From NCBI GenBank assembly GCA_905220665.1, contig CAJNAR010000008.1:310001-374000 (forward strand): a DNA stretch of 64,000 bases. The letters are read 5' to 3'. This DNA is from Albugo candida (lineage: Eukaryota; Oomycota; Peronosporomycetes; Albuginales; Albuginaceae). Below, piece by piece: positions 44,884 through 57,100 of the stretch; the first letter of the stretch is position 1, and each line of letters opens with the position of its first letter. The notes under the pieces were generated by a model, which saw only the letters and a list, made by a program, of their open reading frames with translations, was not told the origin of the DNA and did not search any database. Made by a program: the position numbers and the translations under genes.

Positions 44884-46521
44884 CCTTTCACGTCTCGCGG
44901 GTGGCTGCTCGTTGCATCGATTATTTGATTTCCAGCGTGCATCGTTTGCATGTGATCTCTTAGAAGCTCCTGCAATGACCCTTTCGATGATACCGAGATG
45001 AAATGCTCAAATTGAAGACAAATGTACTACTCACTTAATGCACCTGTTCTTGTTGAAGTATGAGACTTCCTTCACGAACGTTGCTTTTTGGAAGCCGACA
45101 CTATCATCCATTCATAAGTATGGCTTTCATGGAAAGCATTATGAAATCAGTCTGTGCATTTATTTGATTATTTCTCTCTCACAAGGGATACAGATCACAA
45201 AAGGTGAGTTATAAGTGGCGTGATATATTCCTTAAGTAATTAGGAGAAAAGAATAATCTTAAAGTTGGCAGCTAAAAGGAACAGATTGAAAGCGCTTTTG
45301 ATATTGTAAAGTCAAAACGGGTGTAAAATGACGTTTTTTGCCACAAACGAGATGCAGAATCCGGCCAGCGTCAATCAAAGCAGATCATGGAGACATCAAG
45401 CTCTCGATCGCTTGAAGCTAGCACGTGATTTACTGCAAACAGCCTTACCGAAGCGTAGCTTTAGATCAATGTTTCTGCTTTAAAGGCAAAGTATTTTGGC
45501 CAAAGAGCAAATGATTACAAGCCACTAAAGTGCGCACGAGTACGAGCACACATCACAGATGCTGTCCATCATCCATACGGAAGTGTTTCGACGCCCATAC
45601 TTATAAAAGTATGAAAACTGAAGATGGAAGTTGAATCGGAGTCGTAACATTATATCATCAGAAAGCACATAATGGAAAACCTGCTGTATTGCAAACGTGG
45701 ACGATCGTGTAGGCGACAACGAGCACGTTCAGGCTGCATTCGTGCAGCCTCGTTCCCAAGTATCAACGTGATGAACATAAGGATTCCGTCATTGATATTA
45801 TAACTACAGAATAGAATCGCCTAAGAATGCTGCCAACCTTTTCTCCCATTCTAATCATTTTTCAAGGTAAATACGATTGTAAGCGTACTTGAATGTTAGT
45901 AGCACGTTGAAGACCTCAAACTCATTGACCACTATCAGAGAGAGTGTCAAGGTATCTTCAACGTGAAGGATATCGTAGAAAGGTTTCAGCTCTATTACGT
46001 GAAGGTGAATTAGTATTCGTTAAGACACATGTCGAAGCGTACACGAGTTTCCTAATAGGGCAAAAGTCTTATGAATTACTATGATCACAATCATTTCAAT
46101 CACAGGTTCGACGCTCGGAAGAATCACTTTGTTAACAAGCCACGTCAAGTAGTAAACGGCCATTTCAGAATACAAGTTTGATGGAGTTGGATAGCTGAAG
46201 ATCGTTATCGTAATGAGGCTCACTACCTGATTGATTCTCAGACTAATCTGTTGCATGCATGCTCGCTGAGTCAATGAGGCTCAACTATGAATTCTGAATG
46301 ATCGACTTGCTGTCATAACAAGCACAATAGAATAGACAGAGAGCAGGCTCCTACTCAGACAAACTGCAAGATTATGAATTTTATTCGGATTTCGGATGTG
46401 TCCAAATCCATTGGCGTATTTCCTGTGCACAAAATCGATCGCTTACTTTAGTTTTTCCTGCTTCCAGAGGTTCAATCAGCCTTAGAAAAGAAATTGGATA
46501 TTCAATAAGAGTTGTTCATTA
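44884..46521. other. Gene-poor stretch
   Basis: Only short ORFs (up to 84 codons) without domains. The ORF at 46020-46274 on the minus strand has hydrophobic segments but is not supported further. Confidence 0.4.
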
Positions 46522-47343
46522 TCAAAAGGCACTTACTCGTTCAATTCCTCCATCAGATTCCCAGTTTGCTTTTCTAGTGGATTTAGAAGGATACAGAAAA
46601 ATCAAAGAAACTTGGACAATGCCCATTGATAAAGCAATAATGTTCGGGACAATGATCAATGGGTCCTTGAGAATGCTTCCGTACAATGTCCATACGCTCC
46701 CAGAAATAAGATTCATGACAGACATGCCGAATGGAAGGCAAGATGCGTCTTTACGCTTCAGTATATCACGAATTTGCATCAATGGAGAAGACGATGTTAG
46801 TATAGAAAGAATGAGACTTGGAACACCGATAATCCATTGTGCGTCTTCAGGCTCCCGTGGCAAGGCATTTACTGCCAGTAGTAAAATGCCGAAGCAAGCA
46901 ATCCCCAGCATTCGACGCGGACGGGTCTAGAAAGCGAATATAATAACTAGTGACCTGCAACCATTCAGAGAAATACCTTTTGTTTGGAATGTTTGTAATA
47001 TATGTACACATAATAAGCGCCCAAAGAAGAGCTTAATGCGGCAGTCAGAGCGATTATATGATTCCAAGTGGCATATGCATACAAAAGCGTAATGACATTT
47101 TGTATGAAAAAGAAGAAAAACGGAGCAAATGGATATTGCAACGTGCTTTTGGCACGCTGAATGGATCGTGTCGTCGTCCTATAAAACGCGATTGAATGGT
47201 TACAATATAAAAGGGAAGCGACCAGCGTACATAGGTGATATTGCGAAAATAAGACTTGATCCTGCAGCAATGACTGGTATTGATTTCGTCATCAAAAGCG
47301 TCGACACAAGAAACATATTCTCCATAGATTGCCAAGTGCTCAT
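46522..47343 (-). CDS. SWEET (MtN3/saliva) sugar transporter
   Basis: Three exons: 47343-47231, 47178-46977 and 46926-46522, giving 239 aa with introns of 52 and 50 bp. The pattern of seven membrane segments in two MtN3 repeats is visible. The first repeat covers IPVIAAGSSLIFAISPM through ALSSSLGAYYVYIYYKH. The second runs from ACFGILLLAVNAL through VPSLILSILTSSSPL (where the SPL motif recurs) to NIIALSMGIVQVSLIFLY. SWEETs are bidirectional facilitators of glucose or sucrose across membranes. Start MSTWQSMEN was chosen because the frame upstream is not transporter-like. A GTAAGT donor lies just before the stop, so an alternative last exon giving a slightly different C-terminus is possible. 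Confidence 0.85.
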
Positions 47344-48508
47344 TTTTGTGCGGTCGAATATATACCGTTTGTACCGAGTGTAATACCAGTATTTTGCACT
47401 CCTGTTTAGTTGGCAGCAACATACATTTAGGCTTCGTCTATTGTAATGTATAATTGACGCTATTGTCTCCATTTGCTGACATGTCTATTCTTAAAAGGCT
47501 GACACAGCAGAAAGAATGTATGTATGTACTCTTTTGAGAAATCTATGTACTTGTTCAGCTGTGTGCCCAGTCAGATTGATAAAGTAAGCGTCCTATCAGA
47601 GTACGATACTTGGAATAATCAATCATTAGTATTTATTCATCCTTGTCGATACCTTTTCAGTTTCCAACATTGCCAGAAAGCAAGTTAGTGCGATTTGCCG
47701 ATATCTTGGCCTCTCCCGCAAGTCTTCGACTCTAGCGAACGATAGTTCATTCTTCGGTTACTTTTTTGAAAGCTGACAAGCTTATGTAAGCCCTATTGTT
47801 ATGTGATAACCTCTGCTGACGATTCTTGCCGGTATGTCTAGCACATCTGTTGGCATACGTTAGTTCTGTCGTAAGGAATCGCAAAGTCGAATTCCGAGCA
47901 AAAAGTGCACATCAATGGCGCGCTTAACTTACGGTAAGCCGAAGAGCATTGATATTGAATCCTCAGATCACAAGTTGCCCTTTTAATCAACTATCGCTAT
48001 CTCAAGTGCCCACGAAGATGGGGAACAGTCGCAACTTGACATATATTGAATTGAGAGCATCTGGCTTACTTCCAAAAGTATGTTTATTTGCACATCGTTC
48101 GCTGTCGCAAAAGACCTCACGAAATTCCTCAGCACCATGAAAGAGAAATGTTACCTCAATGCCGAATTCGTGTGAATAATTGCCCCCTTGCTGAGCTGTT
48201 TTTGGACCCACGATCATGGCCATGGTGGGGCATCACGCTCAGTGTAGAGAGTTGTGATCAAGACGTATCTGACAAGAGATCGTGGATACGTTGAAAGCGC
48301 AGCCCCGACTTATGGTTTATATTCTATTTATTAAAAAGTCTGTATCCACCAAATTGGCCCCTCACTATTTCTCTCGCGTCACAATGTATTCACAATATTT
48401 TGATTGAATGCGTGTGATATATACCAGTGTGCATTCTTTCACTCTTTACACTTTAGTAGAGTGGGATCATCAAGCGCGCCAGTTTTTGTAAGTGAGATAT
48501 ATTTGCGA
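47344..48508. other. Intergenic region between the SWEET and EXS genes
   Basis: No supported ORF. It should hold the SWEET promoter (right edge of that gene) and the 3' end of the EXS gene. Confidence 0.4.
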
Positions 48509-50018
48509 CTAAAAGAGGGCTTCCGATGATTGATTAGAGCAAGCGCTCCCAACAAGTTCAGATCTATCAGAACGGACAGGACTGACTTTTGGAGATTGCA
48601 TTGAACGCTTCGAGTGCCTTCTTGTGTCTGCGTGACCGATGCTGCCAGAAAATGTTTTCAAGTCATTGGTATCATGACGACGAAGTAGTATCCGATCAAC
48701 AATGTGCTGTAACTTCAAAGTGTCTTCAATACTACTTGGATTCGTACTATCTAGTTTGATGCTTTCGTATTCAATGCGCACACAGTTCCATACACATCTC
48801 CGTACAACTTCGGCAATCTGAACAAGTAACTTGTAGTTGAACCCGTAAGAACGCCAATCCCACCACTTTGTGACCCATAAGATGCGAAGACTAAAGTCAA
48901 AAAGTATAATGACATAATACACCCAATACGGACGATATAGTAAGTGATGGCGTAAGAATCGTTGCGAGGAAGGAGCTTTTGGATGTCCCAATCCCCAATC
49001 CATCATAACATCCCACAAAAATGAGTAGACTGAATTGAACACTGCACAGCACATGAAGAACGGATTTTTGTTCAGCTCTGCATATCCCATTCTTGTGATC
49101 TGTGGATACGCCCCAACTGTAATGACCAGAATGCTTGAGCCGTATTTACATGCGTTTAAAAGATGCAAGAACCGATCATTTACTGAAAACGTACGTTGGA
49201 AAGCTGTAAGACATTGCATTGCACGGATGCTAAATACACAGTATACGAATACATACATCAATCACGACGACAACAAATGAACAAAGTGATAAAGTGAATT
49301 ACATGTATGGAAGCGTTGCCACGAAATATGGTAATAGAAACTGTTTGAGTTTATCTTCATAAGCGCGACTCCATTCTAATTGGTTCTGATTCTGGTTTTC
49401 CGCGCTGATTATGATCGGATAATAACATAATAAAAGCGCTCCACAAGCATCTTGTAGGAATTTTGATAGTGAGGTGAGCGCATCAGCGATGAAAACTTGA
49501 CTAAAGTTCGGCAAAGCATATGTCCCGTACTCTGTTTTTGATAAAGAGAATGGCCACACACACTCGTACAAGTTTCTAATAAAGTATCGACGATTGTTCC
49601 GCTGCCATACGTCCCAAGGCCAGCACAATAGGATCAAAAGGGTGGCACAATAGAGCACGAGAACTCTTTCCATCCGATAGACAGCATACACCTTTTGATT
49701 ATACACTTCGAATATGTAGAGGATAAACTGAATGCAAAATAGAGTTGCACTCAGTTTGAGCAAACTCGCTGTTGTAGGAATTCGATTTTGCTGCATACCG
49801 AAAATCCGTTCAAAAGGAATTTTGTGTTTTCGAAGTATGTGAATATTGACGGCGATTCCGAGGATAAACAGATTTAGAGCGAACGGTCCACACATGAAAT
49901 ACCAAGTATGGTTGGGTCCGCGTTGCGCGACACTGGATGCTGTAGATGCATACAACGTACCGTTTGCAGAGTGATTAAGAAGAGGTACTGCATTATGAGA
50001 TTGAATTGGTTCACTCAT
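48509..50018 (-). CDS. EXS-domain membrane protein (XPR1/ERD1-like)
   Basis: Two exons: 50018-49303 and 49229-48509, giving 478 aa with a 73-bp intron (GTAATT...TTTAG). The EXS signature runs from NFSQVFIADALTSLSKFLQD through YIIRAMQCLTAFQRTF, LNACKYGSSILVI and SVYSFLWDVMMDWGLG to WDWRSYGFNYKLLVQIAEVVRRCVWN. Several hydrophobic helices precede and accompany it. No N-terminal SPX domain is present, so it resembles yeast Erd1 more than XPR1/PHO1. Such proteins function in Golgi retention or phosphate export. The frame also opens at 50126, which would add a basic N-terminal extension. Confidence 0.8.
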
Positions 50019-50126
50019 ATTATTGCTTTGCAAATTTTTATTGCGACCGGTTTTATACCGTCGATTAAGTAAGAATCTTGCCACAATGAAGATGTGCTGC
50101 CTGCGGTATATTGTTCGCATGCTCAA

Positions 50127-50770
50127 ACCACGAATCCAATAGTGCTGCTAGTGCTTGGTCGATGATGACTTTCATGACAAAACATGTGATCAACTACTGT
50201 TATGTAGCTTTAAAGGGAAGGAGTAACACTAGCATATGTACACGATCAAGACACATAAACTTTGTGCATTACCACGCTACCATGTTACAAGTCAGACTTC
50301 ATTCGAAGATTTACAGTAATGCATCCATGCAATCAGTACGCTTATAGACGCTTTCCTATCCAATGGATTTGAGATGTTGATGCAATACTCATTCAATCGG
50401 AAAATAGATTTGTGACGCATAACAAACCAGGCTCGGTTAATGCTAGAGTTGGAGCCGTAGCAAATATTCGTTAGTAGCTTTCACACTCAAGACGTAAATA
50501 TGGACATCTTTCCATCAGGCAACTTTCAACCGTAGTCTCAGTCTCAAATGTGCGAATATCGCTCATCCTTTGCAAACCTCCCGCTTCGTAATGCCTCAAA
50601 GACGCTCCATACACTGTATCTCGAATTCATATCGACGGCTTCTACCTGCTATCATGCTCGTCTCCTTGTATCCGTAAGCTTCCTTCACCACGAAGCTTTA
50701 TTCCAGCTTCTCTGACTGCGAGTCCTGGAATTATTGTATAAATAGCACTTGGCGCTTTGACTGTCTTTAA
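50127..50770. promoter_or_regulatory. Divergent intergenic region, EXS gene and cNMP-domain gene
   Basis: About 640 bp without a supported ORF. A TATA-like TTGTATAAATAG (about 50735-50746) lies some 25-35 bp upstream of the cNMP-domain gene start, a plausible core promoter. Confidence 0.4.
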
Positions 50771-53700
50771 ATGTGCACGATGCAACAACCTTCTTTGGTC
50801 GATCTCGCACAAGATGCTCCTGTTTTTCGTGATTCCAATATTGGATTTAAAGAGAGGGATTGTAGCGAGCAGCAGCCATCTCGGCCATCTTTCAGAGACC
50901 TTTTACAATCTCGTACTCTGAAAGACATGGTGAATCAAGCCATGGTCGTAAAACGATGGAAGGAACATGGAATGAATCAAGATCAACAAGCTTTAGACGT
51001 CATTTCCGATGCTCGGGTCAATTCAGAGAACGTGAATTCAATGAAGCCGGGTCTAATCAGATTCGAGTCTCAGCTGCATTCCAAAATGCCTTCTATCGAA
51101 GAATCCTGCCGCCAAGCACTCGAGAAGGCACCGAATCTACGCACACCTCTGGAAGTACAAGGAATTCAGGCATGGATGCTGACTAGTGGCTTCAAAGAAA
51201 CGAAAGAATTGCAGAGTTTTTCACAGGAAGAGTTGGAGAAGCTGTGTAGCTTTGTCACACTTGCTCAATATCCGATTCATCACACACTCTACCGTCAAGG
51301 AGATGCTATTGATGCGTTCTACTTTGTATTTTCAGGAATTGTACAGCTTCAAGTGAAACAGACTACAGCGTCCGGGGCGGTGACTGTGATCGTCGGAGAG
51401 TCTTCGAAATACGAGATTTTGGGGGAGTGTGGAATTGCTACAGAAGCGCCGCGAAATGAGACTGCGATTGTCAAGACTTTGTGTGAGCTTGTAAAGGTAC
51501 CCCGAGACGCGTACTTGGAGCTGATTGCCAGTCAGAAAGATTTCTCACTGAAGGAAGCCTCTATGACACAGAAAAAGCAAGATGTCGACTTACTCGGACC
51601 CTCGTATTATCACATTCTCAATATTTTGGCTATTCCCAGAGACCTTCGTGATAAATCCAGTATCAATACGTTGACTTCCTATCTCCAAACACTCCGCTTT
51701 TTCCGTCCCTTATTGACGTCCTTTGTTCGTGAACTATGTGATATCGTAGATGTGCTGAGAGTCGATTCCGGCTGCACTGTGTTTGCCGAAGGCGATACAG
51801 GTGACTTGTTTTATGTGATACTCAACGGCTCGGTCGATATTCTTGTAAATGCTAAAGACATGCGTGGTCAAGTACAACAGAACAAGCTCGTCAATCTGAC
51901 GGAAGGCTCGCATTTTGGTGAACTTGCACTTATCACTGGCAACGGCATCCGGTCGGCAACTGTGATCACTAGAGAAAATTGTGTTTTTCTGACTATCTCG
52001 GAGAAAGATTACAACGCGACATTGCGTCGTATGCAGAATGAGGAATGGCGAGGTCGAGTCGATGTATTACAACGCATTCCGCGTCTACAGACAGAAGCTT
52101 GGACTCCGGAACTACTTCGGGAGATCTCATACGTCTCTCTGGACAAAAGCTTGCGCGTTGGAACTGTTTTATTCCGGCAGGACGAGTTGGCTCAGCATAT
52201 ATACTTTATTGTCCGTGGAGAAATGACGATAGAAAAAGAGATTACGGATCCGTTCACGCTTGAAAAACGCGTGATGACCGTCGCTCGGCTACGAAAGTAT
52301 CACATTATCGGCGAGGATGCGTAAGTGCATTGTCTGAGGATTCAATGCGCGCTAAAAGGACGTCTTTGTACTGTAGCGCTACTGGCACACACTTTAATAT
52401 GCCCACATACCGCCAATTCACAGCGACCGCTTCGACTCCGGTCCAAATTTTCGTATTATCGAAATATGACGTCTATCATCGTCTCTCTCGGGTCGTACGA
52501 GAAAGTTTACAAGCGTTATCGCATGAGACCAGAGATGAGATTATGTATGTGGATCGCTTGTACAAAACGGACAAGTGGCGTGCGTACAAAGAAAACACAT
52601 TGGCAAAACATGGGGCTTCAAAAGCGTATCCTTCCGTGCATCGCCATACGACCGGTACCGAACTTGTGGATTGCAATGACTTTCTCCTCGTACCACATGA
52701 CAGAGATGGAACGCGATTGAACGGATCCTTTGTACGAGATCATGTCACTCGATGTAATCCGGAAGCAGCTTCGAGCCCTCGTCGGCAACGCGAGTTGGAA
52801 TGTGCTATACGAAAGGATGAGAAGCAACAGCTTGAAGTCCTCAACGAAGGAAATCCAATGACGTATCTGCCACATTCCTTCAAGAAAATACCGACGTTGC
52901 TGATGAATGAAAATTTTGTGTTCTCGCAGCCTCTCACCCTGGCAAGTGTCAGCGTAGCTGATAGAAAACGCCATGCAAAAGAAGATTCCGTTCGCACCGC
53001 TGGTGAAGTCGAGCAAGTAAAACCAGCTTCACCAACTGATATCCCAAGAACGGGCGTCACTATAAAGGACAGCACGGATCTCGCATTGTATCTACGGGAT
53101 CTGGAAACTGGAGCAGGCTTTTATCTCACTTCACTGGACAGAATCGCTTATCATCACGAGACCAAAGCGTACAAGATTGGAAGGAACAAAATGGTTTTGA
53201 TCTCGAATGATTCACAACTGCGAGAACAGCAGCAATTTTTGTACAATCAATTATCTCGCGTTAACAGACATGAAGATGTCTCCGCTGAAGAGATCAGAAC
53301 GCGACAAAATGTGCTTTACAAACAAACCTCCACAGCCAGTCAAACAAACTCGCATCTTGGAGCGCTAGAACCTCTACATCCAACGCCGATCGACAATGTT
53401 CCTTTAGAAAACGCGACAGATGAATCGATCGTACCTTTGGTTGTGGTCGCTACGGTGATTGTTTCTTCACAGGATGCACAAACCGCTACAGGTACGACAC
53501 GCTGGCTTTGCATCCATCCAAACCTCTCGTCAGAGTTGGAGACAATACAATCAGCCTATTTGAGTCGTTATCGGCGATATGCAGATGCATTAATTTGTGT
53601 CCTTCCTATAAACCGATGGATCAGGTGGGATGAAATGTATCGCTATTGCGTGCAGATGGAATCAAAATTTGCACGAAAGACCTCGTTGCGGTGTCGAAAG

Positions 53701-54113
53701 AAGACACTGATGTCCCGAATGATTCCTACCGAGAACCATTCTTCTTTAGATCCTCACGCGATCAGGCAGGCCCACAAGCCTCCGCATCCAACGGAATCTG
53801 CGGATCTCCACTCTCTAATCTGCAGACAATTGGGTGTGGATGTGACACAAGTGTCATCTCGAAGCGAGATCTCGACGTACGTGATTCAGTTTGGCTCTCC
53901 TCTTCTCCCTCACCTTTTATTACTAGCGCTCGACCGCATGTATCTCTCGGGCAAAAGATCGATGCACTCCAGGAATATCTGAAGAGTAATCGTCCACAGA
54001 CAACTAGTCGAGTCACACTCCGAAGTCTGCAGCAAATGAAGAAATTTGGAGCCATTTTGAAGACACGAATCGCTCGTGTTGCACCGGTCGAAGAGAAAAA
54101 TGCACTATACTAA
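50771..54113 (+). CDS. Protein with three cyclic nucleotide-binding domains
   Basis: Three-exon model: 50771-52320, 52377-53596 and 53656-54113, giving 1075 aa. The first two cNMP domains lie at about residues 148-255 and 310-420, and a third at about 435-555. The second has a near-canonical phosphate-binding cassette (FGELALITGNGIRSATV) including the Arg that contacts the cyclic phosphate. The first (LGECGIATEAPRNETAIV) and third (IIGEDAATG) are degenerate. There is no kinase, channel or GEF domain, so it is not a standard PKA regulatory subunit. Intron 1 (56 bp) lies inside the third domain. The start of exon 3 was chosen because the alternative frame has an early stop and a non-conserved tail. 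Its stop is 23 bp from the convergent glucan synthase. Confidence 0.8.
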
Positions 54114-54136
54114 ACATTATCGTCCATCTACCTTGT

Positions 54137-57100
54137 CTACACTCCTGAATGATACCGATTCGGTTGACCATTGCGATTCCCTCGAGGTCTTGCCCCTTTA
54201 CCGCCTCTACCTCCATACTCTCGACCTGTAGCTGGCGAATCGAGTCGCTGGTAATTGCTCTTGTTAATGACATTTGATCGACCTCGAGAGCGGTTGATAT
54301 TGCGGTTCCTTGAAGCACCTGACGGTAATCTGGGATTACTGCTTTGGTGCCGTAGACCGTATCGTTCATTTTCGGCAGCCATCTCTTCTTTGGTGCATAA
54401 GATACCATTTCTCCGTGTCCCTGCACCCATCAGCAGCACCATTGTCATGATACAAAACAGTGTCAGACCATATAGAAAGATGAATCCGCCCTTTGGTATC
54501 GGATCCTTTGCCGTTGCGAACGTATAAGCGATAGGAATCACAAAGAATATCGCAAATAGTATCGGTGTCATCACAGCCCGACCACGAGTCGTGAATAATC
54601 CCACTGCGGACGCATACGGAACAACAGTAAATCCAAGACCGAGAAAAAAGTAGCAAAGCATCGATGTCAGGCTCATGCACAAAGCCGCATTGCCGGTTTT
54701 CGCGAAAAGATCCGTCTGCGCATCAAAGCCCAGAATTGCAGCACAAAGGGCTACAGGGATGCACGTACCAAATAAGATCGACTTGTGGTTGAGTTTGTCA
54801 ATGAAAAAGAACGACAGCCCCGCACCGGTGATTTGAAGTGCCAAACAGTTCAATAAGAGTCGATTTTGATCACCTTTTGATCCTGATGTTTGCTCATGGT
54901 AGATAAAAGTATTCAAAACCGGAGTTGCTAAGGAGCACGTGATCATTAAGCTGATGCCCAATAACAGCTTGTAGGAAGATGAGGCTTCTTCGTTATTGGA
55001 TCCTTCACCTTCCTCTCGTATCTTTTTCAGTTCATCGGACACATCAGGCTTTCGCCGTAAGACAATCAGGCAAGCCTCACAACAATCCCATCCTCGATGT
55101 TCGAGGACCCACAGAGGACTCTCGGGAAAGATGTTGACACCTGCAGTGATCATTCCAATCACACCAGAAGCGATAAAGCCTTCCCAAATCCACCCGAGCT
55201 GCTTGATTGTCGAGCAAAAACAATTCAGGAGGACACCCAATGTGATCCCAAAGCCCAACAAAAGCATCGTTCGACTTCGCATTTCACGCGAAGGGACCTC
55301 GTAAATGTACTGCGAAAGAGATGGAAATAGGACACCGGTCGAAATTCCTAAGATTCCGATCGCTGGGATGAGCAGTGAATGACGTGAGCTTCCCGTAGCA
55401 TACACAGCAGTCATTCCCACGCTAGTGAGCAGACCGCCAATCACGATGGAAAGTCGACGACCAAGAAAATGATTGGTAAAGGCAGACGCAACGACACCGA
55501 GCACACAGCCAATGTAGTACACATATGACGTTTTGCCTCTGCCTAAGCCTCCATCGAGGATACCATCATACGTGATCACATAACTCGAAAAGCTCGGAGA
55601 TTGTTCCAAAGTCGATAATAAACTGAACAACCAGCCCACTCCGATGCCTCCTAAAAGTCCGATGAACGTAGCAATGGAGAGTGCGTACTGAGAGGAAGCT
55701 GACATGACTTTCGAAAAGCCTTCGTTGTACATCATCCGCGTCTGTATGATGTTCAGAAACGGGATGCAGGACATTATAAACAACGGAATGACCAGAAGTA
55801 AGCCAAAGATATAATCGAAGAAAAACGCCAATTGCTGGAAGCAAACGACGCCAGCAATAGAAGAGTTGGAAAAGCTCCACATGCGTGCACACTCATTCAG
55901 CCCGTACAGCGCTGCCATGTAGCCAAAGAATAGAGCGATCGCGTAGCTCATATCTTTATGCAATATGGCGACAATTGCGACCAAGTACGCTGACACGATA
56001 GCCAGCAGACAGAATGCGTAAAACGATGCTCTTTTCATGGAGCTCATCCCTCGCATACACAGCCCAAATCCATGAATAAAGCCCATTGCGACCACAGTAG
56101 CGCCTGCAGCTGCCAGCACGACCGCAACAAACATGACACTTTTCGTTTTGAGAGTGATGACGTAAAACATGACAAAAAAATGCCGACTTTCACGTATGAT
56201 CACAGTGATACGAGCAATCATGTTGGAATTGTGGTACTGCTCGAGCTCGCTTTTCCACCAGGTGACCCAGCCACCCGTAATGGTCTTATCATCATCCTTG
56301 TAATCAGCATCGGCGAACATCCAATTGACCCAGGCCTTGATGTCGACCTTTGTCTTTTGCCAGTCTAAACCATCCGTGTTGAAAATAAATGGCGACAAGA
56401 GCCAAAGAATTGCAATAAACCACGTTGAAAACGTTTGGACACCGTAGCCTTGTGACGCAGTACAAAATTTGACCGCGAAGAAATCATCATTTGCTGGTGC
56501 TTCATTCTGACAAATGGAGAAATTTCCGTACGCTAAATAGACGAGACAAAGTCCCACAAGCTCAAATGCCTTTCGATAATGAGAGGATGCATACGCTCGA
56601 TACAGCAAAACAAATGTCTCACGCGTGATTTTAAATCCTCGGCCAGTCGCTTGGTAATTGGCTCCTCCGTGCACAATGTTATTGTCGAAGAAATGCATTG
56701 TGGTCCCGACCTGAAATACGAAAAAAGCGGGTCCTCCAGTGATAATCATTTCAAGAAACCGTCCAAAACCACGGAGTAATCCTCCCTCACCGAAATACAC
56801 GCACATCAATGGAAGCATTAGGAACAGCCCGGCCTGGATGAAAAATTGCGTATTCATGACGGATTTGACGTCAGTAAACACGCGAAGATCGAATCCATAC
56901 GCCACGTTTCCACGAATCACTTGAGTCGAATTCATTTCAAACACAATTTCACGTTGTACGCCGGACAGAGCCAAATAGACTTTGCTATACATGTACACAA
57001 ATGTGGTAACGATAGTCATCCAAGTGGCAAAGTAAAAGCCCGTGTGCGAGTAATACATCGAATTGAGACGAAAGAAATCCATAAATTGCCCCATACGATG

